Counted from the stretch's first letter, positions 26,860 to 36,059 are shown. The stretch: DNA of 64,000 nucleotides from Oerskovia paurometabola (GCF_016907365.1 NZ_JAFBBV010000001.1:3224001-3288000); one strand, 5' to 3'. Program-made: numbers and translations. Notes: generated by a model not told the origin, from the sequence alone.

Positions 26860-27824
26860 GGTTCCTGTCCCGTCGTCGGTGGCTGGACGTGCGTACGGCT
26901 GGCGTCGTAGGAGGCCTGGTCGGTGGTCTCGGTGTCCGTCCCGGTCTCGGTCGCCGCGTCCCACGTCGTGGGCAGCGGCACGGGGAACCCGGGCAGCACG
27001 TGCGCGACGATCTCGTCGAGCACGCGACGGACCGACGGCTCCCCGACCCACAGGTGCTTGGCTCCCTCGACGGCGATGACCTCGGCCTGGGGCACGCGTG
27101 CGAACCGCCGGCGGGCCTCGTCGGGACGCAGGTAGTCGTCGAGCTCGGGGACCAGGACCACGAGCGGCTTGCCGAACGCGGCCCACCGGTCCAGGTCCTC
27201 GTCGGTCGCACGGTGCAGGGGCGGGGAGAGCAGGATCGCGCCCTCGATGCCCGGGTCGGTGCCGTGCTTGAGCGCGATCTCGGTCCCGAACGACCACCCC
27301 ACGAGCCACCGGTTCGGCAGGTCGTGGAACTCGGCGAGCTCGATCGCGGCGGCGACGTCGAAGCGCTCGGCCTCGCCGCCGTCGAACGTGCCCTCGCTCG
27401 TCCCTCGCGGCGACGACGTGCCGCGCGTGTTGAACCGCAGCACCGCGAGGTCCGCGAGCGCCGGCAGGCGCCACGCCGCCTTGCGGTAGACGTGGGAGTC
27501 CATGTAGCCGCCGTGCGTGGGCAGCGGGTGCAGCGTGATCAGCGTGCCCGACGGCGCCGCGTGCGCCGGGAGCGCGAGCTCGCCCACGAGGGTCAGGCCG
27601 TCCGCGGTGTGCAGCTCGACGTCCTCACGGCGGGCCGGCAGGACCGTGAGCGAACGGATCGGGGCGCCGTGCTCGGCCGGCTTTCCCTCGGGGGCCGTGG
27701 GCACCGCGGGGGGCGCCTGCTGCTCGGGCTGCACGGCGGCGACCGGAGCCGCGGACCGGTCTGCGGCCTGTGCGGCGGGCTCGTCGGGGCGGTCGGACGC
27801 GGGGTCGGGACGGTGCGCGTTCAT
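26856..27824 (-). CDS. Alpha/beta hydrolase, YsgA-like (dienelactone hydrolase-type)
   Basis: A 322-residue protein with a disordered N-terminus of about 55 residues and a C-terminal tail. The core has LITLHPLPTHGGYMDSHVYRKAAW, LRFNTRGTSSPRGTSEG, and LVGWSFGTEIALKHG, in which GWSFG is the nucleophile elbow; the His is probably in AKHLWVGEP. The THGG...NTRG pattern is that of the short-chain acyl/serine hydrolases related to the YPR147C/YsgA type (COG2945). The ATG at 27824 gives the longest plausible protein. It forms a two-gene unit with the next hydrolase. Substrate unknown. Confidence 0.8.
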   Translation of the reverse strand: MNAHRPDPASDRPDEPAAQAADRSAAPVAAVQPEQQAPPAVPTAPEGKPAEHGAPIRSLTVLPARREDVELHTADGLTLVGELALPAHAAPSGTLITLHPLPTHGGYMDSHVYRKAAWRLPALADLAVLRFNTRGTSSPRGTSEGTFDGGEAERFDVAAAIELAEFHDLPNRWLVGWSFGTEIALKHGTDPGIEGAILLSPPLHRATDEDLDRWAAFGKPLVVLVPELDDYLRPDEARRRFARVPQAEVIAVEGAKHLWVGEPSVRRVLDEIVAHVLPGFPVPLPTTWDAATETGTDTETTDQASYDASRTHVQPPTTGQEP

Positions 27825-27861
27825 CACGACCGAGCCTAGCCCGCGGTTCCGCGAGCGCAGG

Positions 27862-28161
27862 TCAGCGCCGTCGTTCGCGCGCCGCCCAGCATCCCGAGTG
27901 CCAGTGCCGGCGGTCCTCGAGGGCCGAGGCCGCGCCGAACATCGAGTCGTTGGCCCACGCGACCACGTGGCTCGTGCCCGCCGGGATGGTCTGACGGCAG
28001 CCGGGGCACACGTAGGACTTGTCCCCCGAGCGCACGGTGCGGACCGACCACTCGCCGTCGGACCCCGACTCGGAACGCAGCCCGCCGAGGGCACGCCCCA
28101 GGTCGAGGGGCGCGGGCTCTGCTCCCCAGGGGCGACGACGGGAGGGACGCTTCGACGGCAT
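27862..28161 (-). CDS. Small zinc-ribbon-like protein
   Basis: A 99-residue basic protein. YVCPGCRQTIPAGTSHVVAW, followed by DRRHWHSGCW, gives two CxxC-type cysteines plus a C-terminal His/Cys pair, most likely one zinc site. A widely conserved actinobacterial family with the same CPGC...HWH..CW layout exists and has no assigned biochemical function, although some members are annotated as ATP/GTP-binding. The basic start (MPSKRPSRRRPWG) suggests binding to nucleic acid. It is separate from the hydrolases by 37 nt and divergent from the FKBP gene. Confidence 0.75.
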   Translation of the reverse strand: MPSKRPSRRRPWGAEPAPLDLGRALGGLRSESGSDGEWSVRTVRSGDKSYVCPGCRQTIPAGTSHVVAWANDSMFGAASALEDRRHWHSGCWAARERRR

Positions 28162-28297
28162 CCGTCCATTGTCCCTGCTGCGGCCCTCTCCCAGCGGCCT
28201 CCCAGAGAGTGCGGCTAGAGTGACCTGGCCTGCAACCCGTGCCCGGCACCGTGTTCACTCCCGGTCGTGCGCGGAGACCCCCGACCGAAGGATCCTT

Positions 28298-29248
28298 GTG
28301 AAGCTCCGTACCTCTCGCGGCCTCGTCGCGATCGCCCTGGGGACCGCCCTGGTCCTCTCCGGCTGCGCCAGCGGCAACGACGGTGGCGCCAGCCCCTCGC
28401 CCAGCGAGTCGGCCGCCAGCGACGTCCCGACGCCCTCCGCGGAGGACGTCGCGGCGCTCGAGGCCGTGACGGTCACGGGCGAGGCCGGCGCCGAGCCCAC
28501 CGTGGAGTTCGAGAAGCCGTTCACGGTCTCGGCCGCGGTCGCCCGCTCCCTGAGCGACGGAGACGGTGACACGATCACCAAGGGCCAGCAGATCTCCATG
28601 CAGTCGGTCGCCTTCCTGGGTACCGACGGCAGCAAGGCGGGGTCCACGTGGGAGAAGGGCAGCCCTGAGCCGCTCCTGCTGTCGGACGACATCTACCCGC
28701 AGCTCCTCGACGTCGTCGTGGGCAAGAAGGTCGGCACCCGCTTCCTCTTCGCCGGCCCGACCGGCGACGGTTCGCAGACGCTCCTGACCGTCGGTGAGAT
28801 CGTCGACACGAAGGACGTGCCGACCCGGGCCGAGGGCGAGGCCGTGACCCCGGCCGAGGGCCTGCCCGTCGTCACGCTCGACGACTCGGGCAAGCCGAGC
28901 ATCGACATCCCCGAGGGTTACGCGGCCCCGACCGAGCTGGTCACCCAGACCCTGATCAAGGGCGACGGCCCCGAGGTCACGGCCGACAGCACGATCACGG
29001 CGCACTACACGGGCTGGACGCTCGACGGCAAGGTCTTCGACTCCTCGTGGGAGAACGGCACACCCATGACGATCCCGCTCTCGAACCTCATCGAGGGCTG
29101 GAAGCAGGGGCTCACCGGACAGACCGTCGGCAGCCAGGTGCTCCTGGTCGTCCCCGCGTCGCTCGCCTACGGCGAGGCGGCGAGCGACAGCAACCCGCTG
29201 GGTGGCCAGACGCTGGTCTTCGTGCTCGACGTCCTCGACGCCTCCTGA
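28298..29248 (+). CDS. FKBP-type peptidyl-prolyl cis-trans isomerase, lipoprotein
   Basis: A 316-residue lipoprotein: basic start, hydrophobic core and lipobox LVLSGC, then a Ser/Pro-rich linker. The C-terminal FKBP domain (about residues 225-316) is complete: ITAHYTGWTLDGKVFDSSWENG, SNLIEGWKQGLTGQTVGSQVLLVVPASLAYGE and GGQTLVFVLDVLDA keep the aromatic and Asp residues of the active pocket. The middle region (FEKPFTVSAAVARSLSDGDGDTITKGQ) looks like a second, degenerate FKBP-like domain. It should help fold exported proteins at the membrane surface. GTG 28298 follows AAGGA. It is alone in its unit and ends at a 15-bp hairpin. Confidence 0.92.
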   Translation: MKLRTSRGLVAIALGTALVLSGCASGNDGGASPSPSESAASDVPTPSAEDVAALEAVTVTGEAGAEPTVEFEKPFTVSAAVARSLSDGDGDTITKGQQISMQSVAFLGTDGSKAGSTWEKGSPEPLLLSDDIYPQLLDVVVGKKVGTRFLFAGPTGDGSQTLLTVGEIVDTKDVPTRAEGEAVTPAEGLPVVTLDDSGKPSIDIPEGYAAPTELVTQTLIKGDGPEVTADSTITAHYTGWTLDGKVFDSSWENGTPMTIPLSNLIEGWKQGLTGQTVGSQVLLVVPASLAYGEAASDSNPLGGQTLVFVLDVLDAS

Positions 29249-29286
29249 CCAGGACGCCCTCCTGACGGCCCAGCCGTCGGAGCACC

Positions 29287-29322
29287 GAAGGGCCGCCTCC
29301 CGTCCGCGGGAGGCGGCCCTTC
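29287..29322 (+). terminator. Rho-independent-type terminator after the FKBP gene
   Basis: Perfect 15-bp arms (29287-29301 and 29308-29322) with a 6-nt loop, followed by a TCTCGT stretch. Confidence 0.88.
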
Positions 29323-29398
29323 TCGTGTGCTGGACCGCGCCGTCCTGCGCGCGGCCCTCGGCAGGCCGCCCCCCAGGAACAGCACCTAGGCTCTGCCC

Positions 29399-29893
29399 AT
29401 GAGCACAGAGCGCGAAGTCATGACGTGGGAGCTGTTCGGCACCGCGTCCAGGCAGCTGGCCGAGCAGGTGGTGGCCGGCGGCTTCCTGCCCGACGTCGTC
29501 GTCGCGATCGCCCGCGGCGGGCTCCTGCCCGGTGGGGCCGTGGCCTACGCGCTGGGGACCAAGGGTGTGGGGACGCTCAACGTCGAGTTCTACACGGACA
29601 TCGGCCAGACGCTCGCCGACCCGCGCGTCCTGCCCCCGCTCATGGACACGTCCGAGCTCCCGGGGTCCAAGGTCCTCGTGGTCGACGACGTCGCGGACTC
29701 GGGCCGCACGCTCGCCCTGGTCATGGACATGCTCGCCGAGCACGGCACCGAGGCCCGCTCCGCGGTGCTCTACACCAAGCCGCGCACGATCATCCAGCCG
29801 GACTTCGCCTGGAAGGAGACCGACCTGTGGATCACGTTCCCGTGGTCGGCCGAGCCTCCTGTGGAGGGTGCGATGTCGAGGCCGAACGACTGA
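29399..29893 (+). CDS. Phosphoribosyltransferase family protein
   Basis: A 164-residue type I phosphoribosyltransferase. VLVVDDVADSGRTLALV is the PRPP-binding motif, and VAIARGGLLPGGAVAYAL carries the N-terminal PPi loop. The TWELFGTASRQLAEQV start and the DLWITFPW ending are those of the XGPRT-like/hypoxanthine phosphoribosyltransferase group in actinobacteria. It probably salvages a purine base with PRPP to the nucleotide; which base cannot be told. The ATG at 29399 fits. It converges on the carboxylic acid reductase gene and marks the left border of the specialised-metabolism island. Confidence 0.82.
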   Translation: MSTEREVMTWELFGTASRQLAEQVVAGGFLPDVVVAIARGGLLPGGAVAYALGTKGVGTLNVEFYTDIGQTLADPRVLPPLMDTSELPGSKVLVVDDVADSGRTLALVMDMLAEHGTEARSAVLYTKPRTIIQPDFAWKETDLWITFPWSAEPPVEGAMSRPND

Positions 29894-29998
29894 CCCGTAC
29901 CGGGGCCGGCGACCGCGGTCCCGGCCGGCTCCCAGTCCTCGGCCACGCGCCGTCACAGGAGACGACCCCGCGTTGACGTGGCAGCGCGCACCGAGGCG

Positions 29999-32900
29999 CT
30001 ACGACGCCGCGAGCGTCGTCGGGAGCGTCGTCGGGAGGATCGACTGTTCGAGGACCTGCTCGACGTCTCGAAGACACTTCATGAGGAACTCGAACGTCAA
30101 GGGCGCCACGAGCTCTCCTGCGCCAGCCTCACGGAGGGCCCTGGAGAGTCGAGGCGACGCGATGAGCGATCCGAAGGCGGGCTCGTCCGGCTCCCGTAGC
30201 CCCTCCAGGAGGGGCACCAACGACGCGCGTCTGTCGTCCTCGTCGAGCGCGCTCAACGCCGACCGGAACCGCTGCATCCAGTCGTCGTAGGAGTCGACCC
30301 GGGTCAACGGCACGCCGGCATCCATCAGCCAGTCGACCATCCTGTCGAGCGAGATACCGTCGTCGAACGGATTCACCAGATGGTAGGTCGTGTAGCCCCG
30401 CGAGGCGCGACGCTGGACCAGCGTCGTCACAGCGCTCGCGACGGAGTCGACGGGCAGGCCGTCGTAGTGCGCGCGCCCGCCGTCGTGGCGGTAGAACGAG
30501 GCCGGGACCAGACCTGTGCGAGTCACGCTGAAGAGGAGCCGCGTGAACGTGTCGGTGACGTTGATCTGTCCGCCGTGCTGGGAGTGCGCCAAGATCATGC
30601 TGGATCGGAACACGGTCACCGGTAGCCCGTAGCGCTCGTGAGCGTCACGAAGAAGCACCTCGCCGGCCCACTTCGACGTCGCATAACCGTCGACGATCCC
30701 CTCGGTCGATCGGACCTCGGGGAGCTCCTCGCGGATGTCTACGAACTCGTCCAGCGGCGACGAGCGTCCGCGCAGGAGCGCGGTGGCGATGCTCGACATG
30801 AACGTGACGGGCTTGAGCGCGCCCGTGGTGGCCAAACGGATGATCTCCGCCGTGCCGTTGACGTTGGCGGCGAAGAGCTCACGGTAGGGCAGCGCATGGT
30901 TGACCATCGCCCCGGCGTGCACGATATCGCCGACCTCACGCACGAGCCGGCCCCAGACGGCCTCGTCGAGGCCCAGTCGCGGCTCCGCGAGGTCCCCCGC
31001 GATCACGTCGAGATGCGTCGCGACACTGTCGAACTCCGCCAACAGGTCGGTCGACGTGGAGAATGCGCCCCGTAGTCGCTCACGGGCGGACGCGTCGTCA
31101 CGTGCGCGCACGAGGCACACGACACGACTGCCCGTGTCTGCGAACCGGTGCAGCAGGTCGAGGCAGAGGAAGCGTCCGAGGTAGCCGCTCGCGCCGGTGA
31201 CAAGGATCGATCGGGGCTGGGGGTTCACCGAAACCGCGAGAGAGCTCTCCGAGCTCGACGCGAACCGGGGAGCCGTGAGATCCGTGGCTCGCAGACGTCC
31301 GGCTTCCGCGCCATGGATCTCGTCGAACGACACCGAACGTTGGTCCGACGCCCGCTTGACGTCGATGTGGTCGGCTAGCTCACGCAGCGAGTAGGAGTCG
31401 CTGACCACCATGTCGACAGAGACGCGGACACCGAAGACCTGCTCCAGGACCCGGGCCAGATGGACAGCTGTGAGCGAGTCGCCACCGAGGCTCCGGAACC
31501 TCGACGTCTCGTCGATGTCATCGGGATCGGCCTGCAGCGACACGGCGACGGCACGGCGTACGGTCGTGACGGTGTCCCCCTCGGCCCCGTGGGCGTACAG
31601 CCACTCAAGAAGCTCGTCCCGGCCGGATCGCAACTCCTCGTACAGCCCTGACAGCCGGGCTTCGTACTTCTCGGTCAGCCGCGGTCGGATCGGCTTGCGA
31701 TGGTCCGAGAGGAGTCCGTTGCTCTCGGAGAACGGCTCGTGCTCGATCAGGACCGCAGAGGGGATCTCGTAGGAGTTCAGGCGAGCCTCGGCGGCGACCC
31801 TCCTCAGCTCCTGGAGCATTCGCGCGCGGATCGTCGGGCCGCCCTCAGCCCCGGCTTCGGCCCTGGTGGCCTCCGACGGCACGATGACCGCGAGGGTCGA
31901 CGACTGATCGCTTCGGCCGTAGAGGAACGCCTGGTGGATGGCGGGGCTCCCGGCGACATACGTGGCCTCCAGCGACGGCAGCGCCACGAACTCCCCTTGA
32001 GCGAGCTTGATGATGGCGTTCTTGCGGTCGATGATGCGGATGTTGCCGTCGGCGTCGACGGCGGCGATGTCACCGGTCCGGTAGTAGCCGTCGACCGTGA
32101 AGATCTCCCGGTCGAGATCAGGGCGGTTGAAGTACCCGGGCACCGTCGAGGTGCTCTTGATCAGCAGCTCACCACGGGCATCCGGGCGATCCGACGTGAA
32201 GTACCCGAGCTCCGGGACGTCGTCGAGGCGATAGTCGATCACCGGCGGACGGAGGAAGCGCGCGTCTGCCAGGACCCCGCCGATCTCCGTCGTGCCGTAG
32301 AGCTCGTGCAGCTCGATCCGGAGCAGCGACTCCATGAAGCTCTTGAGCTCAGCAGAGACCGGCGCAGACGTGCAGCTTGCCCAGCGCACACGACCTCCGA
32401 GGAGCCGCTCGCGCATCTCCCCGAGGACGCCGACCTCGTCCAGATCGTCAGAAGGGCTCGAGCCGTGGAGACGACGCTGATACTCCTGATGAAGCAGCTC
32501 ACAGACGCGTGGCACCAGAGACAGCTCTGTGGGCCGGGCAAGGCTGAGGTCGTCGAAGAAGCTCGACAGGTTGGTCGTCGACGCGAAGTACGTCACGCCG
32601 CCACGCGCCAAGGTGCTGCGGACGGAGGAGTGGCCGGCGACATGACTCATCGGCATGTAGTGGAAGCTCGCGATGTCGACCTCTCCGGCGAAGAACGCCG
32701 ACCACCCTTCTCCGCCCCACATCTCCGCGACGAGCCGGTCCGTGTACATGGCCCCCTTGGGGGCCCCGGTGCTTCCGGACGTGTAGAGGAGCATCGCGAG
32801 GTGGTCCTCGGAGCGCTGCGCCGACGCGGCATCGTCCGCTCCGATGGCGTCGAGGTCGAGGGTCTCCGGGACGATGCGCCCGGTCCGGGTCAGGTCGTCG

Positions 32901-33406
32901 ACGGCTTGGCGGTGCTCCGCCTGGCCGCCACGGTAGTCGAGGACGATCACCCGCTCCAGGCTGGGATGATCGGCGATCAGATCGGCGGCCCGATCAAGGA
33001 GCGAGACGGAGACCGCCAGCAGTCGAGGCGTCGACTCCTCGAGGATGGCGGAGTGCTGCGCCAGCGAACCACTGGTCTGGAGCGGCACCGTGGTGATGCC
33101 CGCGAGGTTGCAGGCGAAGTCGACGGTGGTGAGGTCGATGCCCGCGTGTCCGAGCAGCGCGACACGGTCGCCCTCGCGAACGCCGACGACCGCCGCGGTG
33201 GTCGCGACCGGAGTGCGGAGCTGCACGACGACCGACCGGACTCGCCGTTCGAGCTCACCGTAGGTCAGTGTCTCGTACGAGTCGAGCAGCCGGTGATCCA
33301 GATGGTCGATCTGCTTGTTCGTCATGGGTATCTGCCGGCGGTCCGCCAACGCTGGACGCTGGGCGAAACGCTCGAACGCGGAAGTCATCAAGGCTGCGAG
33401 TCGCAT
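29999..33406 (-). CDS. car: Carboxylic acid reductase (adenylation-carrier-reductase)
   Basis: A 1135-residue multidomain enzyme that activates a carboxylic acid with ATP, loads it on a phosphopantetheine arm and reduces it with NADPH to the free aldehyde. Adenylation domain: LLYTSGSTGAPKGAMYT (about residues 201-217), YGTTEIGG and YYRTGDIAA. Carrier domain: LGGDSLTAVHL with S644 as the arm site. Reductase domain: VTGASGYLGRF near 735, then SSIATALL and YATSKWAGE near 905 with the catalytic Tyr and Lys. Length and order match bacterial CARs (Nocardia CAR, mycobacterial FadD9), which are near 1170 residues. It starts 3 nt after the regulator's stop. No phosphopantetheinyl transferase is in the window. 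The acid substrate is inferred from the neighbours (DHHA). Confidence 0.88.
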   Translation of the reverse strand: MRLAALMTSAFERFAQRPALADRRQIPMTNKQIDHLDHRLLDSYETLTYGELERRVRSVVVQLRTPVATTAAVVGVREGDRVALLGHAGIDLTTVDFACNLAGITTVPLQTSGSLAQHSAILEESTPRLLAVSVSLLDRAADLIADHPSLERVIVLDYRGGQAEHRQAVDDLTRTGRIVPETLDLDAIGADDAASAQRSEDHLAMLLYTSGSTGAPKGAMYTDRLVAEMWGGEGWSAFFAGEVDIASFHYMPMSHVAGHSSVRSTLARGGVTYFASTTNLSSFFDDLSLARPTELSLVPRVCELLHQEYQRRLHGSSPSDDLDEVGVLGEMRERLLGGRVRWASCTSAPVSAELKSFMESLLRIELHELYGTTEIGGVLADARFLRPPVIDYRLDDVPELGYFTSDRPDARGELLIKSTSTVPGYFNRPDLDREIFTVDGYYRTGDIAAVDADGNIRIIDRKNAIIKLAQGEFVALPSLEATYVAGSPAIHQAFLYGRSDQSSTLAVIVPSEATRAEAGAEGGPTIRARMLQELRRVAAEARLNSYEIPSAVLIEHEPFSESNGLLSDHRKPIRPRLTEKYEARLSGLYEELRSGRDELLEWLYAHGAEGDTVTTVRRAVAVSLQADPDDIDETSRFRSLGGDSLTAVHLARVLEQVFGVRVSVDMVVSDSYSLRELADHIDVKRASDQRSVSFDEIHGAEAGRLRATDLTAPRFASSSESSLAVSVNPQPRSILVTGASGYLGRFLCLDLLHRFADTGSRVVCLVRARDDASARERLRGAFSTSTDLLAEFDSVATHLDVIAGDLAEPRLGLDEAVWGRLVREVGDIVHAGAMVNHALPYRELFAANVNGTAEIIRLATTGALKPVTFMSSIATALLRGRSSPLDEFVDIREELPEVRSTEGIVDGYATSKWAGEVLLRDAHERYGLPVTVFRSSMILAHSQHGGQINVTDTFTRLLFSVTRTGLVPASFYRHDGGRAHYDGLPVDSVASAVTTLVQRRASRGYTTYHLVNPFDDGISLDRMVDWLMDAGVPLTRVDSYDDWMQRFRSALSALDEDDRRASLVPLLEGLREPDEPAFGSLIASPRLSRALREAGAGELVAPLTFEFLMKCLRDVEQVLEQSILPTTLPTTLAAS

Positions 33407-33409
33407 AGA

Positions 33410-34354
33410 TCATTGCTCCACGGGTGTCTGAGGCGATGCACGCCTGTCGTCCGACGCGTCGCTCTCGTCGTGGCCGCGCACCGGCTGTCCTGAGTCCTGC
33501 GCGCCTGTGACCTGCAGACGACTGGGCAGGAGGCTCAGGGCGTCTTTGGTTGCGGGGTCGTTCGGTGTATAGACCTCGAGGCGGTGGTCCGGAGACTCCG
33601 GTTGCAGCCACACCTGGTACTCGACATCCATCGCCCCCAGCGTCGGGTGAGAGAGGACCATGGTGCCGACGGTGCAGTCAGCGACGTCGCCTTCGGCCCA
33701 GAGGCTGGCGAAATGATCGCTCTTCATCGACAGCTCACCGATCAGCTCCGCCAGTCGGGCGTCACTGGGATATCTGCCGGAGGTGAGACGCAGGTACGCC
33801 ACATGGATGCGGGCGAGGTCATTCCAATTGCTGTAGAGATCGCGCGTCAACGAGTCCAAGAAGAAGGACCAGGGGACGGACGGTCTGCGGTGGATATCAA
33901 GCGGCGCCTCGAAAGGAAGGTGCTCGAAAAGCAGCTCATGACCGGAGTGGTTCCAGGCGAGAACGTCGCCACGGCGCCCCAGCACCACTGCGGGCATCGT
34001 CTCGTCGAGTGACTCGAACAACGAGAGCACCCGTTGATGGGGCTTCTCCGGAGCGTCACGTACCATTCGCGAACGGACGGGCGAGTGTGCGAGGTTGTGC
34101 AGGTGCGTGCGCTCCGCGTGATCGAGCCGCATCACAGATGCGAGCGCGTCCAGGACCTGCCACGACGCGGTGCCCGTCTGATCCTGCTCGATCCGTGTGT
34201 AGTAGCCGACGCTGACGCCCGCGAGGCGAGCGAGCTCCTCCCGCCGAAGCCCCGGCACGCGGCGGGGCGCGGCCCCTGGCTCCAAGCCGATGGAACCAGG
34301 GTCGGTCTTGTCGCGTCGCGTCTTCAGAAAGCTACCGAGCGTCTCGCCTTTCAT
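33410..34354 (-). CDS. XRE-type regulator with MmyB-like ligand-binding domain
   Basis: A 314-residue regulator. The N-terminal helix-turn-helix (RRVPGLRREELARLAGVSVGYYTRIEQDQ, about residues 30-58) is followed by an MmyB-like sensor domain: VLAWNHSGHELLFEHLPFEA, WSFFLDSLTRDLYSNWNDLARIHVAYLRLTSGRYPSD, and HPTLGAMDVEYQVWLQPESPDHRLEVYTP. This is the standard actinobacterial architecture of the PF17765 group, whose members bind small ligands. ATG 34354 starts the protein at the first conserved part. It forms an operon with the reductase and is divergent from the exporter-phz genes; the region between holds candidate operators. It probably controls the whole island. Confidence 0.9.
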   Translation of the reverse strand: MKGETLGSFLKTRRDKTDPGSIGLEPGAAPRRVPGLRREELARLAGVSVGYYTRIEQDQTGTASWQVLDALASVMRLDHAERTHLHNLAHSPVRSRMVRDAPEKPHQRVLSLFESLDETMPAVVLGRRGDVLAWNHSGHELLFEHLPFEAPLDIHRRPSVPWSFFLDSLTRDLYSNWNDLARIHVAYLRLTSGRYPSDARLAELIGELSMKSDHFASLWAEGDVADCTVGTMVLSHPTLGAMDVEYQVWLQPESPDHRLEVYTPNDPATKDALSLLPSRLQVTGAQDSGQPVRGHDESDASDDRRASPQTPVEQ

Positions 34355-34395
34355 GTTTCTCAGGCTAGCTCGCCGCGGGGTCGTCACACAGGCTG

Positions 34396-34480
34396 GAAGG
34401 TACCCCTCTCTGGTGCACCCAGGCGCGCCGGGGGCGTCCGCTCGAAAGGCCTGGTGGGTGCACGTGCGAGGGATACCTTC
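34396..34480. promoter_or_regulatory. Large inverted repeat in the divergent promoter of the island
   Basis: Outer arms 34396-34408 and 34468-34480 (GAAGGTACCCCTC with GAGGGATACCTTC) pair in 12 of 13 positions. Inner arms 34413-34420 and 34456-34463 (GTGCACCC with GGGTGCAC) pair perfectly. Both share one axis, giving 21 of 25 pairs with a 35-nt centre. It begins 41 nt before the regulator start and lies 68 nt before the exporter start, so one bound protein could act on both promoters. It could also be a cruciform. Confidence 0.6.
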
Positions 34481-34507
34481 GTGAGGAGTACCACGGTGGC
34501 GAGTACC
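34471..34507. promoter_or_regulatory. Three phased direct repeats of a GAGTACC motif
   Basis: GGATACC (34471-34477), GAGTACC (34486-34492) and GAGTACC (34501-34507) begin exactly 15 bases apart. The first overlaps the right outer arm of the large inverted repeat. Even spacing near the promoter of the exporter suggests cooperative binding of the regulator. The last one ends 40 nt before the chosen exporter start. Confidence 0.5.
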
Positions 34508-34547
34508 CACGACCGTGACATTGTCGCCCCACCAATTCCCCCCAAGC

Positions 34548-36059
34548 ATGGGGACCATGGACGTCAATCAGCAGACAGCGAAGAGACACGTGACGACCGC
34601 GCCGGCCAGTTCGTGGTGGGGACTCATCGCGACGCTGGGCCCGGTCCTCGTGGTGGCCATGGACGGCTCGATCCTGTTCCTCGCGATGCCCAGCATCAAC
34701 GAGGCGATCCAGCCGACGTCTGACCAGAGCTTGTGGATTCTCGACATCTACGGATTCGCCGTCGGCTCGTTGCTCATCACCTTCGGAAATCTCGGCGACA
34801 GGTTCGGCCGAAAGAAGCTGCTCGTCCTCGGAGCGGTCGTGTTCGGGGTCGGCTCCCTGTGCGGCGCGTTCTCCCCCACCCCCGAGGCCCTCATCGCCTC
34901 GCGGGCGCTGATGGGCCTGGGCGGAGCGACTCTTCTGCCCTCCTGTCTCGCCGTGATCAGTGAGCTGTTCAGCAACCCGACGCAACGCGCACGAGCCATC
35001 GGCATCTTCGCGGCGACCTTCGCCGCAGGGTTCGTCATCGGCCCCATCATCGGCGGCATCTTGCTCAACCACTTCTGGTGGGGCTCGGTCTTCCTGGTCA
35101 ACATCCCCGTCATCGTCGTGTTCCTCCTCGCCGCCCCGGTCCTCCTGCGCGAGGTCCACGGAGCACGTCCGGGGAAGATCGATCTCCCGAGCGTCGTCAT
35201 GTCGGCGTCCGGACTGCTCCTGGCGATCTACGGGGTGAAGCATGCCGCCACCTACGGCATCGACTGGCCCGCCGCCGGTCTGGTCGTCCTCGGCACGGCC
35301 GTCCTGATCGTCTTCGTCCGACGCCAGAAGCGGTTGGAGATGCCGTTGCTCGACGTCAGCCTGTTCAAGGAGCATGTCTTCGCGGTCGCGATCCTCACAG
35401 GGCTCCTCTCACTGTTCGTGTGGTCAGCCGCTGCGTTCTCGAGCATGACCTATCTGCAGTCCGTGCTCGGACTCTCAGTTCTGCAGGCGGCAGTCCTCGC
35501 GGTCCCCGGCGCGGTCATCCTCACGCTGTCGAGCGTGCTGACCCCGCGTCTGGTCGAGCGCATCGGCGCCCGGAACGCCCTGACCGTCTGCCACTTCTCC
35601 ATGGCGGCGGGCATGTTCCTCCTCCTCTTCACCAGCCCTGGGACGGGCTCGACCTTCTACATCGCCTCGACGATCGTGGCAGGGGTCGGCTTCGGCATCT
35701 CGTTCAGCCTGGTCGCCGACACCGCGGTGGGCGCCGTTCCCGAGTCACGAGCGGGAGCAGCTGGCGCGATCGCCGAGACGAGCAACGAGATCGGCAACGC
35801 TCTGGGCATCGCCCTCCTGGGCTCGCTGCTGACCGTGGTCTTCCGCGCCACGTACCCGGGCGACGAGACCGGCATCGCCGAAGTCGCGGACGGTCCCGGC
35901 ATCGCGTCGCCCGCCTACGAGCAGGCGCAAGCCGCCTTCCTGACCGGCTATCACACGGTCGCCGTCGTCGCCGCCGTGATCTGTTGCGGACTTGGACTGC
36001 TCGCCCTCCGCTGGATTCCCCAGGAGAGCGTCGACGCCTCCGTCTGTCAGACCCCGTAG
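34548..36059 (+). CDS. MFS transporter, DHA2 (14-helix) drug:H+ antiporter
   Basis: A 503-residue membrane protein with about 14 hydrophobic helices. PVLVVAMDGSILFLAMPSI is the first helix of the QacA/SmvA/EmrB type, GNLGDRFGRKKLLVLG the motif A loop, RALMGLGGATLLPSCLAVISELF the motif B region and GFVIGPIIGGILL the motif C helix. DHA2 exporters remove cationic or amphipathic small molecules. ATG 34548, ATG 34557 and GTG 34515 are all in frame; none has a strong box, and I chose the middle option. It is the first gene of the rightward unit that continues to the phz genes after 184 nt without a visible terminator. It is probably the exporter or self-resistance gene for the product. Confidence 0.85.
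   Translation: MGTMDVNQQTAKRHVTTAPASSWWGLIATLGPVLVVAMDGSILFLAMPSINEAIQPTSDQSLWILDIYGFAVGSLLITFGNLGDRFGRKKLLVLGAVVFGVGSLCGAFSPTPEALIASRALMGLGGATLLPSCLAVISELFSNPTQRARAIGIFAATFAAGFVIGPIIGGILLNHFWWGSVFLVNIPVIVVFLLAAPVLLREVHGARPGKIDLPSVVMSASGLLLAIYGVKHAATYGIDWPAAGLVVLGTAVLIVFVRRQKRLEMPLLDVSLFKEHVFAVAILTGLLSLFVWSAAAFSSMTYLQSVLGLSVLQAAVLAVPGAVILTLSSVLTPRLVERIGARNALTVCHFSMAAGMFLLLFTSPGTGSTFYIASTIVAGVGFGISFSLVADTAVGAVPESRAGAAGAIAETSNEIGNALGIALLGSLLTVVFRATYPGDETGIAEVADGPGIASPAYEQAQAAFLTGYHTVAVVAAVICCGLGLLALRWIPQESVDASVCQTP

Noticed and set aside
26856..27824. Possible esterase of specialised metabolism
   Set aside because: The sequence fits a common housekeeping hydrolase group, and it is far from the island with unrelated neighbours.
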